This document shows positions 51,147 to 62,285 of a stretch of 64,000 nucleotides of DNA, one piece after another; position 1 is the stretch's first letter, and each line of letters opens with the position of its first letter. Origin of the DNA: Branchiostoma floridae (Eukaryota > Chordata > Leptocardii > Amphioxiformes > Branchiostomatidae); assembly GCF_000003815.2 (NCBI RefSeq), contig NC_049985.1, forward strand, positions 23,824,487 through 23,888,486, in the 5' to 3' direction. The notes beneath the pieces are model-generated. The model had not been told where the DNA came from, searched no databases, and saw only the letters and a program-made list of their open reading frames with translations. Both the position numbers and the translations under genes were made by a program.

Positions 51147-52539
51147 ATTCAACAAGTTCTTTCAAACGACCTGGCTGAATACACGGCACCTTCTGGTTCA
51201 CACTACTAGAAACACCACTCTCTCTTCCTCTCCGCAGATTCTGCTGGCGCCGATTCGAGCCACTACCACCTGCCATTCCCTTCTCATGATCACCAATGCT
51301 GGCTTTCTGACTCCCTCCCACCTGACGTTTTTCGTTCTTGTTATTTGTTATCTTGCTGGCTTTCCTTTTCCTTGTGGAATCCATCTCTGACACACTTTCC
51401 AGCATGGAACTCAGTTCTTTTGCAGTTGATTTGGGCAAACAATGTTTAGAATCCGGTGGTCCGTATGACGACAATTTCTGCCTCATGACCGAGTAGTCCA
51501 CGGTAATGTTTGCCAGTTCAAAGTCCACTGTGTTCGCAGGTGGTTTAGTCAACTCGTTCAGTCTTGTTGTCATATCTTGTGAGAAAGACACAACTTCGTA
51601 GTCTCCTCCCTCCCGAGCTAGAGTCTCGGCAAACTCACATGTGCTCTTGGCGCTCGCCAGACTGATCTGTGCTCCCTCTATCTCTGCATCGATCTGTTTC
51701 TTCCTGGATGTTTCCTCTGTATCAATACAAGTCAGAAGTCGTTCGCTTTCTTCCTTTACCATCGCAATCAATGTCTGTGCTGTTTTATTGATATTCTGAC
51801 GAGCCCCCTCTGCGTTCAGTTGAAGCTGCTCTTTCAGGCGTTTCTGTACTTCTTCCGTCTGACGAAAGAACTGCATTCGGGCTTGGCACTGTGGAGTAAG
51901 ATCTAAGATTGTCTCCCTCTTCTCGGTAGCTACCTCTTGTATGCGCTTGAGGTCGTGCTGTGAGTCCCTGTGTTCAAACAAGACACATTCGTTGCATATT
52001 GGGGTCTCGCAAGTCCTGCAATAGAGCTTCAGGATTTCTTCTGGATGTTTGGAGCACGGTGGAGCTTTCCTGGTCCTGAAAACGTTGTCGTATTTTCCTG
52101 TTTTAAGTTCCTCAAACGTGAAGAGCGTATGGCCCCTGGTGACTCTCAGAAGACGATGTGCTGACTCACAACTCTCACACAGAAACTCAGCACACTCCGA
52201 ACACCTGGACGTGGCTGGCTTCCCTTCCTCACAACTGGTACAGAGCAGTTCATCTTTGCCCTGGCGAACCTTGTTATGCTCCGTCACGGCTTTTACCAGG
52301 CTAACGATAAAGAAGTTGTCCTTTAGACCCTCGACGCCATTTTGGGGCAAGGGAACAGGCTGACGACAAATAGGACACGGAAAGGTGTCGCCATCGTTCT
52401 TCTGGACCCATTCCCGCAGACAGTGTTCACAAAAGGTGTGCAAGCAGGGAAGAACCTTCGGGTTCTTAAAGGTGTAGAAACAGATCGTACACTTGGTGAA
52501 GTCGTCGCTGACTTTCTCTGGGAGAGCGGCAGTCGCCAT
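51147..52539 (-). CDS. TRIM RING E3 ligase exon, predicted 5' exon of a TRIM-DUSP-UBL gene
   Basis: 464 codons plus one base from ATG at 52539 to a consensus donor GAAT|GTAAGT at 51147. Residues 17-59 are a C3HC4 RING (CTICFYTFK, CLHTFC, CPIC). B-box1-like Cys/His residues lie at about 99-140 and B-box2 at about 160-200 (CSKHPEEILKLYCRTC). A coiled coil follows at about 210-310, then a basic Ser/Arg-rich tail. Unspliced, the frame would add KYWRCHGR and stop at 51118. The donor phase (1) matches the acceptor of the first DUSP exon (47358), giving VE-C-WSLRIQG and an unbroken 702-residue product (464 TRIM codons plus DUSP-UBL). Expected role: ubiquitin ligase whose DUSP-UBL tail would supply substrate or partner binding. 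The RING and B-box calls are firm; the fusion is inferred from phase, strand and proximity. Confidence 0.9.
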
Positions 52540-52798
52540 ATTGCTATTGAGATCTCACTTCCTGATATGACATCATCACACCTGTGGCGTACCGAAAGTT
52601 CAAAGGGCAATGTCCGTTGGTGACACCGCGCCCATATCATTGGCGCTGTTAGAATTCGGTTAATGACGTAACGTTAACTTTAAACTAGTGGGAAGCTTTT
52701 CGTGGGTGTCGGTAATATGTATACAAAGCATCAATAAAAGTACAGTTGTCTCGAAGGTTAAACAGTCAGTTAAGGTTGACATGCGCAAGTTAACTTAA

Positions 52799-53744
52799 CC
52801 CTATTCAGACCGGGCTTTTTTGGTCATCCCTGGACCGGGGGGGGGGGCTTTTGATGCCCTCCATTTCTAAGTCCTATAACTCTAAAACGACGTGCCGTAG
52901 GGCCACCAAATTTTTAGGACATAATATCGACATAATATCTAACAAGTATGTGACGTTTGACGTTACGTTGACGTAAGATGACGTAATTATGACGTCATCA
53001 ATTTGATTATATCGGCCGGACCCATGAAAAAAGGGTTTTTCTCAGAAAACTTCAAGTTATGCTAAAAAAATGTAACAACAAGTGCAGATAACAGAATAAT
53101 AATGTTTATTACGACTTGTGTTGCCAATAGCAACATCGATAACGTCAAAATGACGTCACAAAATGACGTCATGCACATCCAAGATACGAGTTGGGTTCCG
53201 CCATATTATATCCACCACCTTGAATTTTTAAAAATCCTTTTTTTGCAACAAATGATCACAAAGGGCAATGGAAATAGACTAATTTCATTCATTTAGATGG
53301 TTTTTGATGAAAAAATACCAGGTAGTTACAAATTCTGAGGGATAATTAGCTTGTTATTCTTGATCTTGCCATACGGTCCGCCATCTTGGATTTTGGGCTG
53401 ATGACGTCATCAAATTAGCATAATTTATGCATATATAATTATGAAAGATATGCTAAATAATATAAGATTTTATTTATGTTACAAAATAGCAGTAATATAA
53501 CAAATAAATATGAAAAATACATTGTTAGAACCAAAAATAGTGATTTTTGGCAAAACAGCCTGTCAACAAACGGTTGCCATGGCAACACGAAAAAATGGAA
53601 AATTTTTCAAACTTCGTAATTTTTTTTGCCAACAATATTTTAGGAAAACTCACCAAATTTGGTGGCTCTAGCGTAAGCCGTTCTGGCGTTATAGGACATC
53701 GAAGTTGCCGCGGGCCTCAAAAGCCCCCCCCGGTCTGAATAGGG
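52799..53744. mobile_element. 946-bp TTAA-flanked non-autonomous element
   Basis: Flanked by TTAA (52795-52798 and 53745-53748). Both ends start CCCTATTCAGACCGGG and continue with similar text for over 100 bp (CTTTTGATGCCC / CTTTTGAGGCCC, CCTATAAC, GCCACCAAATTT). TTAA duplication with CCCT termini is the piggyBac pattern; that assignment is inferred. No transposase is present. Four TGACGTCA palindromes lie inside. A partial relative of its right part lies at about 60050-60175. Confidence 0.82.
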
Positions 53745-53749
53745 TTAAA

Positions 53750-54590
53750 ATGTTTACAAGTTTGCCGTGTTTAATAAAGCTGATGAAGTTATAACGTTAC
53801 CCTTATTGCAAAATTAATTTTGTTGGTGACGCCCTAGGGGTGGAGGTGGCTTTACAATATTATTGCCATTGATTTGATTTGATTTGATTTATTTATACAT
53901 TCAACAAATTAAAAACTAATAATAATCACAGAATGAAAATAAAACATGCAGGGTTTTATTCGGTGCTTTATTAACCATGGTATGATACAGCTATATCAAG
54001 ATCTGTCACTCGTCACATGGAAAATATGGACACGAAGAACGGAACTGGCCTCTTCTCCCATTGTGACATAATCATTTGTATGATTCGTTTATGAACGTTA
54101 GGCATCCAGGTAAACAATATTTAGGGACAATTCAATATCTAAAACTTGATTTTTGAAAAAAAAATAAAATAAAAAAGTGATTGACTTTTTGATTTTATTC
54201 AGCAGAGATTGAATTGGCTCTAAACATTGCGTCACTTCGGCCACATCAATCTGATTTGTTAGTTCTCGGTCTAAAAACGAATGAATTGAATATTGTAATT
54301 TGGCCTTTGCCACAAGGAGGCTGGTACCGCTTGCAGTTCCTTATCTTCTCCGCTAGGCTGCGCTAAACTGACGTAGTCCAGGCATTAGCGCCTCCTGGCG
54401 GAGAAAATACCTTCATCAGCGCAATCGCCAAGCCTTTGTTTTCATTTTGTTTTCTTGATGAATAAAACAAACTTTACAGTATCAAAGATAAAAGGTAATA
54501 ACATGTATTCGACTATTTACACTTATTAAGTAAAGTGACCAAATTCTTATATAGTATTGCAAAATATTGATATTGTCTCCAATCGTATTA
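53750..54590. other. No gene recognised
   Basis: Contains a short (TTGATTTGATT)n run near 53870-53895 and otherwise AT-rich DNA with no supported coding exon. Confidence 0.5.
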
Positions 54591-54594
54591 AACA

Positions 54595-55075
54595 ACCATG
54601 ACTTTATTTCCCCTCTTAGAGCAAATTTTTTTCCATGACTTTGTTTCATGTCATATCACAAAACACCACTTTGTCTCCTTTCATATTACAAAACCATGCC
54701 TTTGTCTCCTCTCAGTTCATAAAACCATGACTTTGTCTCATTTCATATTACAAAACCATACCTTTGTCTCCTCTCATTTCATACAGACCATGAATTTTTC
54801 TCATTTTATATTACAAAACCATAACTTTGTCTCATATCATATTACAAAATCACGACTACATAAAGACAAACATTACAGTGTCGAATGAAAAAAAACCCTT
54901 GGTGCTGACTATATTCACTTATCAACTGAAAATAAATGACCAAACTCTCATATCACAAAAACAAGACTTTGTCATTATATCACATTACAATCAAAATGAC
55001 TTTGTCTCATATTACATTACGAAACCATTAATCTGTCAAGTACTATTTATTAAAACGATGACTCTACCATATAAG
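54595..55075. repeat. AT-rich tandem repeat, unit about 30-50 bp
   Basis: Degenerate units built from TTACAAAACCATGACTTTG and TCTCATTTCATA. The plus-strand frames rich in HFILQNH are artefacts of the repeat. Confidence 0.85.
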
Positions 55076-55114
55076 TATTAGTCAATGAATAAATTAGTTA
55101 GTTTTAACAGGCTC

Positions 55115-55730
55115 ATTTCTGTCAAATGAGTTGAAATTTGGCGCAAAGGCTAATAAAGCCATAAAGCTTTTTAAGGCTAAAATACAACAATTTATTTATA
55201 GTAATTGTTTAAAGCTTTTCATGCGACTGTGATGATTTCAAAATGACCACACCCTTGCAAGTCCGTTGTGATCTGACCCACTTACACAATATTGGAAGCT
55301 GAACCGGCACCTTTATAACGTTACATGTCTGCAAAAGTTACATGGCAATTGTTATTTCTGAGATACTGTAAATGCAGAAAAGTTCGCGGTGGATTAATGT
55401 TCGCGGTTTTCGCGGTGACCACTTCACCGCAAACTTAAATCCACCGCGAACATTTTTCTATTATGGTATTAGACTGCAGTCTAACGTGTTACCGCGAAAT
55501 TAAAACCACCGCGAAAAGTTCCTTTTCCCGCAACCGCGAAATTAAATCCCCACGAACTTAAATGCATTTACAGTAACAATGGTTCCTCTTGTACACCTGC
55601 TAGGATGGAATAAGATGTGATAGTAGAGAGAGTTGGATTCATTGCCGAATACGTGATGCGTTGATTTAAGGGTGTTTATTGATTGATTAATCGTGCATTG
55701 CACTGAGCATCGTTTCGCAGAAATGCACAT
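55115..55730. repeat. Dispersed repeat interrupted by a MITE
   Basis: The flanks (TTTGGCGCAAAGG, ATGACCACACCCTT, TCTGACCCACT, AATGGTTCCTC) also occur in the same order at 63205-63510, where no MITE interrupts them. The interruption is 55366-55573. Confidence 0.75.
55366..55573 (-). mobile_element. 208-bp TA-flanked MITE, copy 2
   Basis: Reverse-orientation, nearly identical copy of 50234-50440, flanked by TA (55364-55365 and 55574-55575). The related repeat at about 63205-63510 gives an empty site. Confidence 0.9.
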
Positions 55731-56330
55731 TTGAAATAAGCGTTGCAGTTTCCATTTAACTTCCCTTGTACTGCTCTTTGCCTCTTCTCAATCCCCTGCA
55801 ATAGCCAAACTTATGTCAGATATATTTCCAACTATATGTTCATTCAAGTTGATCGTTCCTTCTGACGTAATTCCAAGGGTAGGTTCATCTTGAAATCAAC
55901 TCAATCGCTCATTTACAGTAGGAAATTTTAAATGAGTTAACAAAAAAGATATCTCAACCCCCCGACGAATATGCCTTTAACGTTGTGCCAACACATTTGA
56001 AGGAAAAATAACTCTACTTATTGGCTTATATAACATTACAATTTTTTTTGGTTACTTTGGCTATCGTAAATATACACATCAACCTTCTTTGATATGTTTT
56101 ACAAAAATTCTTAACATTACTTCAAGTAATGTGATGCACCATGACTGCCTAGTTTCATTCCAAACTGCGTTGTTTTTACAATACTGGTACCAAAAAGCTA
56201 CTCTTCCCTACAGGTCAAAATTTGAACGAATATGGATAATAGATAGATAATACATAAAGATTATAACATGGATATGTATAGATAGATTAATAGCGAAAGA
56301 ATAATTATTTTATTTGTTTGTTGGTTATTG

Positions 56331-56755
56331 GGTGGGCCAACTACTCACTCTTTGCAGCCAGGGGCTGAATTGCGAGGAGCTTACAATGGGCGGGGCTAAA
56401 TCGCAATGGTCTGGAGCGAGCTGCCATTCGGCGCCACTCAGGTGACCTCAATACGACAGTAATTGCCCCAGGTGCGGCCAAGGTACTGTAGGCTTTGGAC
56501 CACTTACACCGCACCATCGCACGTGTGGCGGGTTTTTTAACGTGTCTGGGGTATGGGTCTCCCCAGACACGGGTCCTCCATTTAACGTCCTATCCGAGGG
56601 ACGGCCCTAGCCGAAGCCTAAGCTAGGTACTCATTTTCACCTGAGTAAAGTGAGGAAAGTCGTGTAATTACTATAAAGTGCCTTTCCCAAGGACACAAGA
56701 TCGGTGACACGCAGCTGGATTCGGAACCCGCAACCTCTCGGTCATGGGCCGAACA
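56331..56755 (-). mobile_element. tRNA-derived SINE
   Basis: On the minus strand the element starts with a tRNA-like head containing a polymerase III B-box-like GGGTTCCGAATCC (56717-56729). A long conserved-looking body follows (CTTGGGAAAGGCACTTTA, CTCGGATAGGACGTTAAATG, GTCTGGGGAGACC palindrome) and the element ends near 56331. No good A box was found, so the head may be truncated. I have not assigned it to a named SINE domain family. Confidence 0.6.
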
Positions 56756-57717
56756 TATATTGCACATGTATTGTAGATAAGTCAGTTTCCCCTGAACAGG
56801 AAGAATTGACTAAAATGACAACATCAATTTGATAATCCCAGCTTGGTAGGAAAACAATGACTGTTATCTTTGGAGTTGGTAGGTCATCTTCATTAAGATT
56901 AACTTCTATTATTTTGATTCCTACTTGTAGAAGTGACACTAGCATGGCAGTCATGACTGTAGTTGTAGTAAAACTAGTTGGGCGGTTCTAATGGTTGCAC
57001 TACAGGAACTAATGGTTATGATATAATCTTTTATCGCTTCACTTCTTGTCACGACGTGTATGGTATCTATTTTCAAAATTAAGCCATCTTGTTTTGCGCA
57101 TCTTGTTTTTTGCACCCAATTTCATCAAATTTGCGGTCTGTAGAGATTGCCATCTATACGATTTATCTTTGTGGCCTAATCGTTCTTGTTCTATCTTGAT
57201 TATCTTATATTTATTTGTCATTTCTTAGCCGTCCATATGATACATAGGACTTACATTTCCGTTGCTGTACCTTAATTAATGAAGTGGCTACTTCGAGATC
57301 CTTGGTGTACGTTTTCGTTTATATGAAACCATTTTTTTAATCTTCTGTTTGTGTAATTGAAAATGCAATGAAACAGTTTAAAAACAATGGATGGTTGCTG
57401 GCGGTTTTCTTTTCTTTCTGGTCACAACACGTCCTTCCTCCGGAGTCAGAACCTCCAGATCTTCCTTTGTGCAAGGTTCAGGCAGTAGAAGGCAGACAAA
57501 ACTGTGTGACAGGGTCTGTAAGCACACAGTCACCGTCGCATGCATTTTTTTTCCACCCACCCAACCTGGCTTTACCCTGAAAGTCTTGCATCTGTTGGAT
57601 ATGCTATTCTGTATCCTTTTTTTTCCACTTCAGAGGCAGTTAAGATAAAGTTGGCCTGGTCTGGATGCCAGACTAGTTGAAGGGCCTATACAGCCCTACT
57701 CCTCGGATCTACAGCAC

Positions 57718-58857
57718 GGGTCTCACTAAATACCGAAAACAACCGAAAACAACCGAAAACAACCGAAAACAACTTTCACTAAATACCGAAAACAACCGAA
57801 AACAACTTTCACTAAATACCGAAAACAACCGAAAACAACTTTCACTAATTACCGAAAACAACCGAAAACAACTTTCACTAAATACCGAAAACAACTCGAC
57901 ACAACCATAAACAACAGACAATAATTTCAGTGGGCTATTATTTAATAATTTTGACTTTATTTTGGACAGGAGTTAGGCTACGATGGATTTATTTGTTTGA
58001 CGACCCCTGTTATTAATACAATATTAGTAATAATAAAGTCAACGATCTCCTTTGCCTGTTCGAATATATTAATGTTCGCATTCAGATTCACGGACCCTGT
58101 ACGTTATAAACGGGGACTGCTTGGTCAACTCGCAAACTAATCAATGGATATCTATATTACTTGGCATCTATTGTGTAACTCCAAGCAGAGGTAACGGTAG
58201 GGGCGGGGTGTAGTATTGGCCACAACAAGAAATCACAGTCACTGCTATCCCCCGACGAAATCTCTGCTTGGAAAATAGGTTTGCTTATTAATTACTGCTG
58301 GGAAATTCTGCTGCCTATTTAGCTAATGTGTACTACCTTTTTTTTCTAGCAACCAAAACAATCTAGCATATTTCTTGCTCAATTATAACGCATTTCCGCT
58401 GCCATAACAAATTGATTTAAACAGAAAAACCGCAAACGTGTATTACCACAGAGGCCCCAAATTAAACTATTACTAGTAAGTGATCAAAATATGGATTTTG
58501 CTTTACACCATAAAACAGCGTGTGATCGATGGAAAGGTGTTTCACCGGCTACATCCCCTTTGCTGAAAGAATCCTTCCTTCAGAATCACTCCATTTTCTC
58601 CCTCGGCCGTGGAGAAAATAATTCAAGGGAGAGTAACCAGTAGATGAAGATAAAATAGACATTGTTGTTGTTTACGAGTTGTTTTCCTGCTTTTTTCGGG
58701 TTCTGATAGGTTGTTCATGATTGCTTTGACATTTTTTAGGTGGCTTCGAGTTGTTTTCGGTATTTACCGAGTTGTTTTCGGTTGTTTTCGGTATATTTCA
58801 AGTTGTTTTCGGTTGTTTTCGGTTGTTTTCGGTTGTTTTCGGTATTTAGTGAGACCG
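57718..58857. mobile_element. 1140-bp DNA element with repeat-built termini and 8-bp target duplication
   Basis: Flanked by TACAGCAC at 57710-57717 and 58858-58865. The termini (GGTCTCACTAAATACCG and complement) run into tandem ACCGAAAACA units on the left and TTTTCGGTTG units on the right. These multiply the subterminal motif about a dozen times on the left. No transposase frame is visible. GG-starting termini and an 8-bp duplication fit Merlin-type elements; hAT is less likely because there is no CAG start. The superfamily is inferred. Confidence 0.8.
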
Positions 58858-58879
58858 TACAGCACCCCCCCCCCCCCAG

Positions 58880-59630
58880 TTAGACCCTGATAATTAACAG
58901 TCTGTCTACATCAGATGGGCCTTACTCTCGGTCGCCCAAATAGTGGGCTAAGATCCTACCAATGGAGCACAGGACGGCCGGAGGTACACTACATTAACTT
59001 TGGAACTAAACTCTGCTGTAACTCTGCGAAGTAACTTTATACACAGTTTGGAAATTGTTTGGGTAATGACTAACTGTTGTGATGTATCTAGTCCATGATT
59101 ACTTAGTGTTTATCGAGCCTGTTGGCCAACTGTGGTAGTATGTTAAAGGCTACCTGTGGTGTTAATGATCATCAATCACATGTTCTCCTGCTGTCCGAGA
59201 GCATGTTCCAAGCCATCTAGACAGGGTCTAGATATCATTGAGATCAGGCCGGGTCTGGTATCCAGGATAAAGTCGGCCATGCTTCCCCGGTCCTGAAGGA
59301 AGGGACAGTCATTCGGGGTAATAGTAAATTTGTGCTGTGCTGTCTAGAGATGGCGAGACAACATGGCCACGCTCTGTGACTCTGCACTGCCACTGAGTGG
59401 GTCAACTGAGTGCAGAAAGCTATATATGTCTCGGTGGCTGGTGGTGACTGTACAAGTAATTCTGGTCCTTCAGAGTACAAAGAATTGATGATACTTTGGG
59501 GGGTTCCTGATGTCCATGCATAAAACATGCATTTCTGATATAGGATACAGTATCCCTTGGTTTAAGTAGTAGATACCGCGATACGTTGTAACGTGTAACT
59601 TCTGTACTACGATCTCGCAGATAACAAATG
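58880..59630. other. No gene recognised
   Basis: A C-homopolymer (58865-58878) and unique-looking DNA with short open frames. Confidence 0.5.
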
Positions 59631-59639
59631 AACCATTTA

Positions 59640-60012
59640 GCAGAATTCATTACGAACATGCAATTTGGAAGATCAATACAGATATGCCATTTAGCGGGAA
59701 GCACTACGGATAAACCATTTTGTGGGGATCACTACGAATATGCAATTTTGGGGATCACTACGGATATACAATTTTGGGGTTCACTACGGATAAACCATTT
59801 TGGGGTTCACTACGGATATACCATTTTGTGGGGATCAGTACGAATATGCCATTTGAGGGTTCACTACGGATATACAATTTTGTGGTTCACTACGGATATA
59901 CCATTTTTGGGTTCAGTACGGATATACCATTTTTGGGTTCACTACGGATATACCATTTTGTGGGGATCAGTACGAATATGCCATTTGGGGGGAACACTAC
60001 GGATAAACGATT
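59640..60012. repeat. Satellite, short-unit block (about 25-30 bp)
   Basis: Units such as GGTTCACTACGGATATACCA followed by TTTTGG. It shares the ACTACGGATAT...CCATTT core with the larger array at 60545-62285. The open frames here (repeating LRIYHF) are artefacts. Confidence 0.9.
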
Positions 60013-60029
60013 TGGGCAAAGGCCACCAA

Positions 60030-60180
60030 TCCACGCCAACGCCAACACGCTGTCATGACAACACGAAAAATCACAAACTTAATTTTTTACAGAATTGTTG
60101 CCAACAATATTTAAGGAAAAGTCACTATATTTCGTACTCTTAGCACACGTCGTTCGGCAGTTATACGACGTCAAAGTTTT
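60030..60180. mobile_element. Partial relative of the TTAA-flanked element inside the satellite
   Basis: CATGACAACACGAAAAAT, TGCCAACAATATTTAAGGAAAA and GTTATACGACGTC follow the order of 53577-53705 in the 946-bp element. The TTAA-flanked termini are missing. Confidence 0.6.
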
Positions 60181-60544
60181 TTTCTTGGGATATGTTGGCA
60201 TTTATGAGCCGGATGTTACAGTTAAAGATTCTAGCAATATATTCTGTTGTTTATATAATAGAAATATAAGCTTTTAGCCATGTTTGGAGTGTCCGGTAGA
60301 CTGTAAAGAAAGCTCAGTTTGTAGGTCACAAGGTATTGTTTTTTAGGTCCAAAATCATCAGGGGGTGTGAGAACGTTTTCTGCCGGGAGGTTTTGGCTTA
60401 AAATCACTACATTGGTACTTTAGAGGTCATACTACGCTGCCAATGTCAATGTTTTCCATGGACTCGACCTCAGGTAGGAGAATTTGTACCGTTTCGTCAT
60501 TGTTTTCTTAAATTTTCTTAGGACACTGAATTGTTGATTTTTGC

Positions 60545-62285
60545 CCATTTTGGGGTAACACTACGGATATGCAATTTAGCGGGGATCACGACAGATTACC
60601 CATTTGGGCAGGAATCATTACGGATATTCTGAGTAACACTACGGATATGCTATTTGGGGGATCACTACGGATATGCCATTTGGCAGGGATCACTATACAT
60701 GGATATGCCATTGCGGGGATTACTACTGTCTTGTTATTGCGGGCATTACTACGGATATGCCATTTAGCGGATTACTAACATTATATATGGATATGCCATT
60801 GCGGGGAATACTAGAGACATGCAGTTTGGCAGAGATTACTATGAATAGGCATGCCATTGTGGGCATAACAACGTATATGACATTTTGGGGATCACCAACA
60901 TTATATATGGATGTACCATTGCGGGGATTACTACGGATATGACATTTAGGGGATCACCAACATTATATATGGATGTACCATTGCGGGGATTACTACGGAT
61001 ATGACATTTAGGGGATCACCAACATTTTATACGGTTATGCCATTGCGAGGATTACTGCGATATGACATTTAGGGGATCACTAACATTTTATACGGATATG
61101 CCATTGCGGGGATTACTGCGATATGACATTTAGGGGATCATTAACATTTTATACGGATATGCCATTGCGGGGATTACTGCGATATGACATTTAGGGGATC
61201 ACTAACATTTTATACGAATATGCCATTGCGGGGATTACTGCGATATGACATTTAGGGGATCACTAATATTTTATACGGATATGCCATTGCGGGGATTACT
61301 GCGATATGACATTTAGGGGATCACTTACATTTTATACGGATATGACATTGCGGGGATTACTACGGATATGACGTTTAGGGGATCACTAACATTATATATG
61401 GATATACCATTGCGGGGATTACTAAGGATATGACATTTAGGGGATCACTTACATTATATATGGATATACCATTGCGGGGATTACTACGGATATGACATTT
61501 AGGGATCACTAACATTATATATGGATATACCATTGCGGGGATTACTACGGATATGACATTTAGGGATCACTAACATTATATATGGATATACCACTGCGGG
61601 GAATACTAAGGATATGACATTTAGGGGATCACTAACATTATATATGGATATACCATTGCGGGGATTACTACGGATATGACATTTAGGGATCACTAACATT
61701 ATATATGGATATACCACTGCGGGGAATACTAAGGATATGACATTTAGGGGATCACTAACATTATATATGGATATACCATTGCGGGGATTACTACGAATAT
61801 GACATAGGGCAGGGATTACTGTAAATGGATACGTCATTAAAGGAATACTATGGATATGTCATTTGGCAGTTATCGCTATAAATGGATATGTCATTTGGTG
61901 GATTACTACGGATATGCCATTTAACATGGATCGCTATATACGGATATGATATTGCGGGGATTACTACGGTTATGCAATTTGGCAGGTATCACTATAAATG
62001 GATACGTCATTAAAGGGAATATTATGGATATGCCATTTAGCAGCAGGGATCACATAATACGGATATGCCATTTGGCAGGTATCGCTATAAATGGTTACGT
62101 CATTAAAGGGAATACTATGGATATGCCATTTTATAGGGATTCCTATAGAAGGATATACCATTTGGGGAATTACTACTGATATGCTTTTCGGCAGGGATCA
62201 CTATAGATGAATAAGCCAGATGAGGATCACTACGAATGTACCGCTTAGCATGTATCACTATGGATATACCATTTGGCATGGGAAG
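60545..62285. repeat. Satellite, about 61-bp unit, running into the NHL exon
   Basis: About 25-30 units. The most regular part (60888-61800) repeats GGATCACTAACATT..., GGATATNCCATTGCGGGGATT and ATATGACATTTAGG every 60-62 bp. The right end overlaps the 3' end of the NHL coding exon. Confidence 0.95.

Noticed and set aside
59628-62179. Long open frames on both strands rich in LRIYHF or ICHLAG-type units
   Set aside because: They are translations of the 25-61-bp satellite units, whose lengths happen to keep frames open.
60545-62285. CRISPR-like array
   Set aside because: The repeats are contiguous and variable, with no unique spacers, in a eukaryotic genome.
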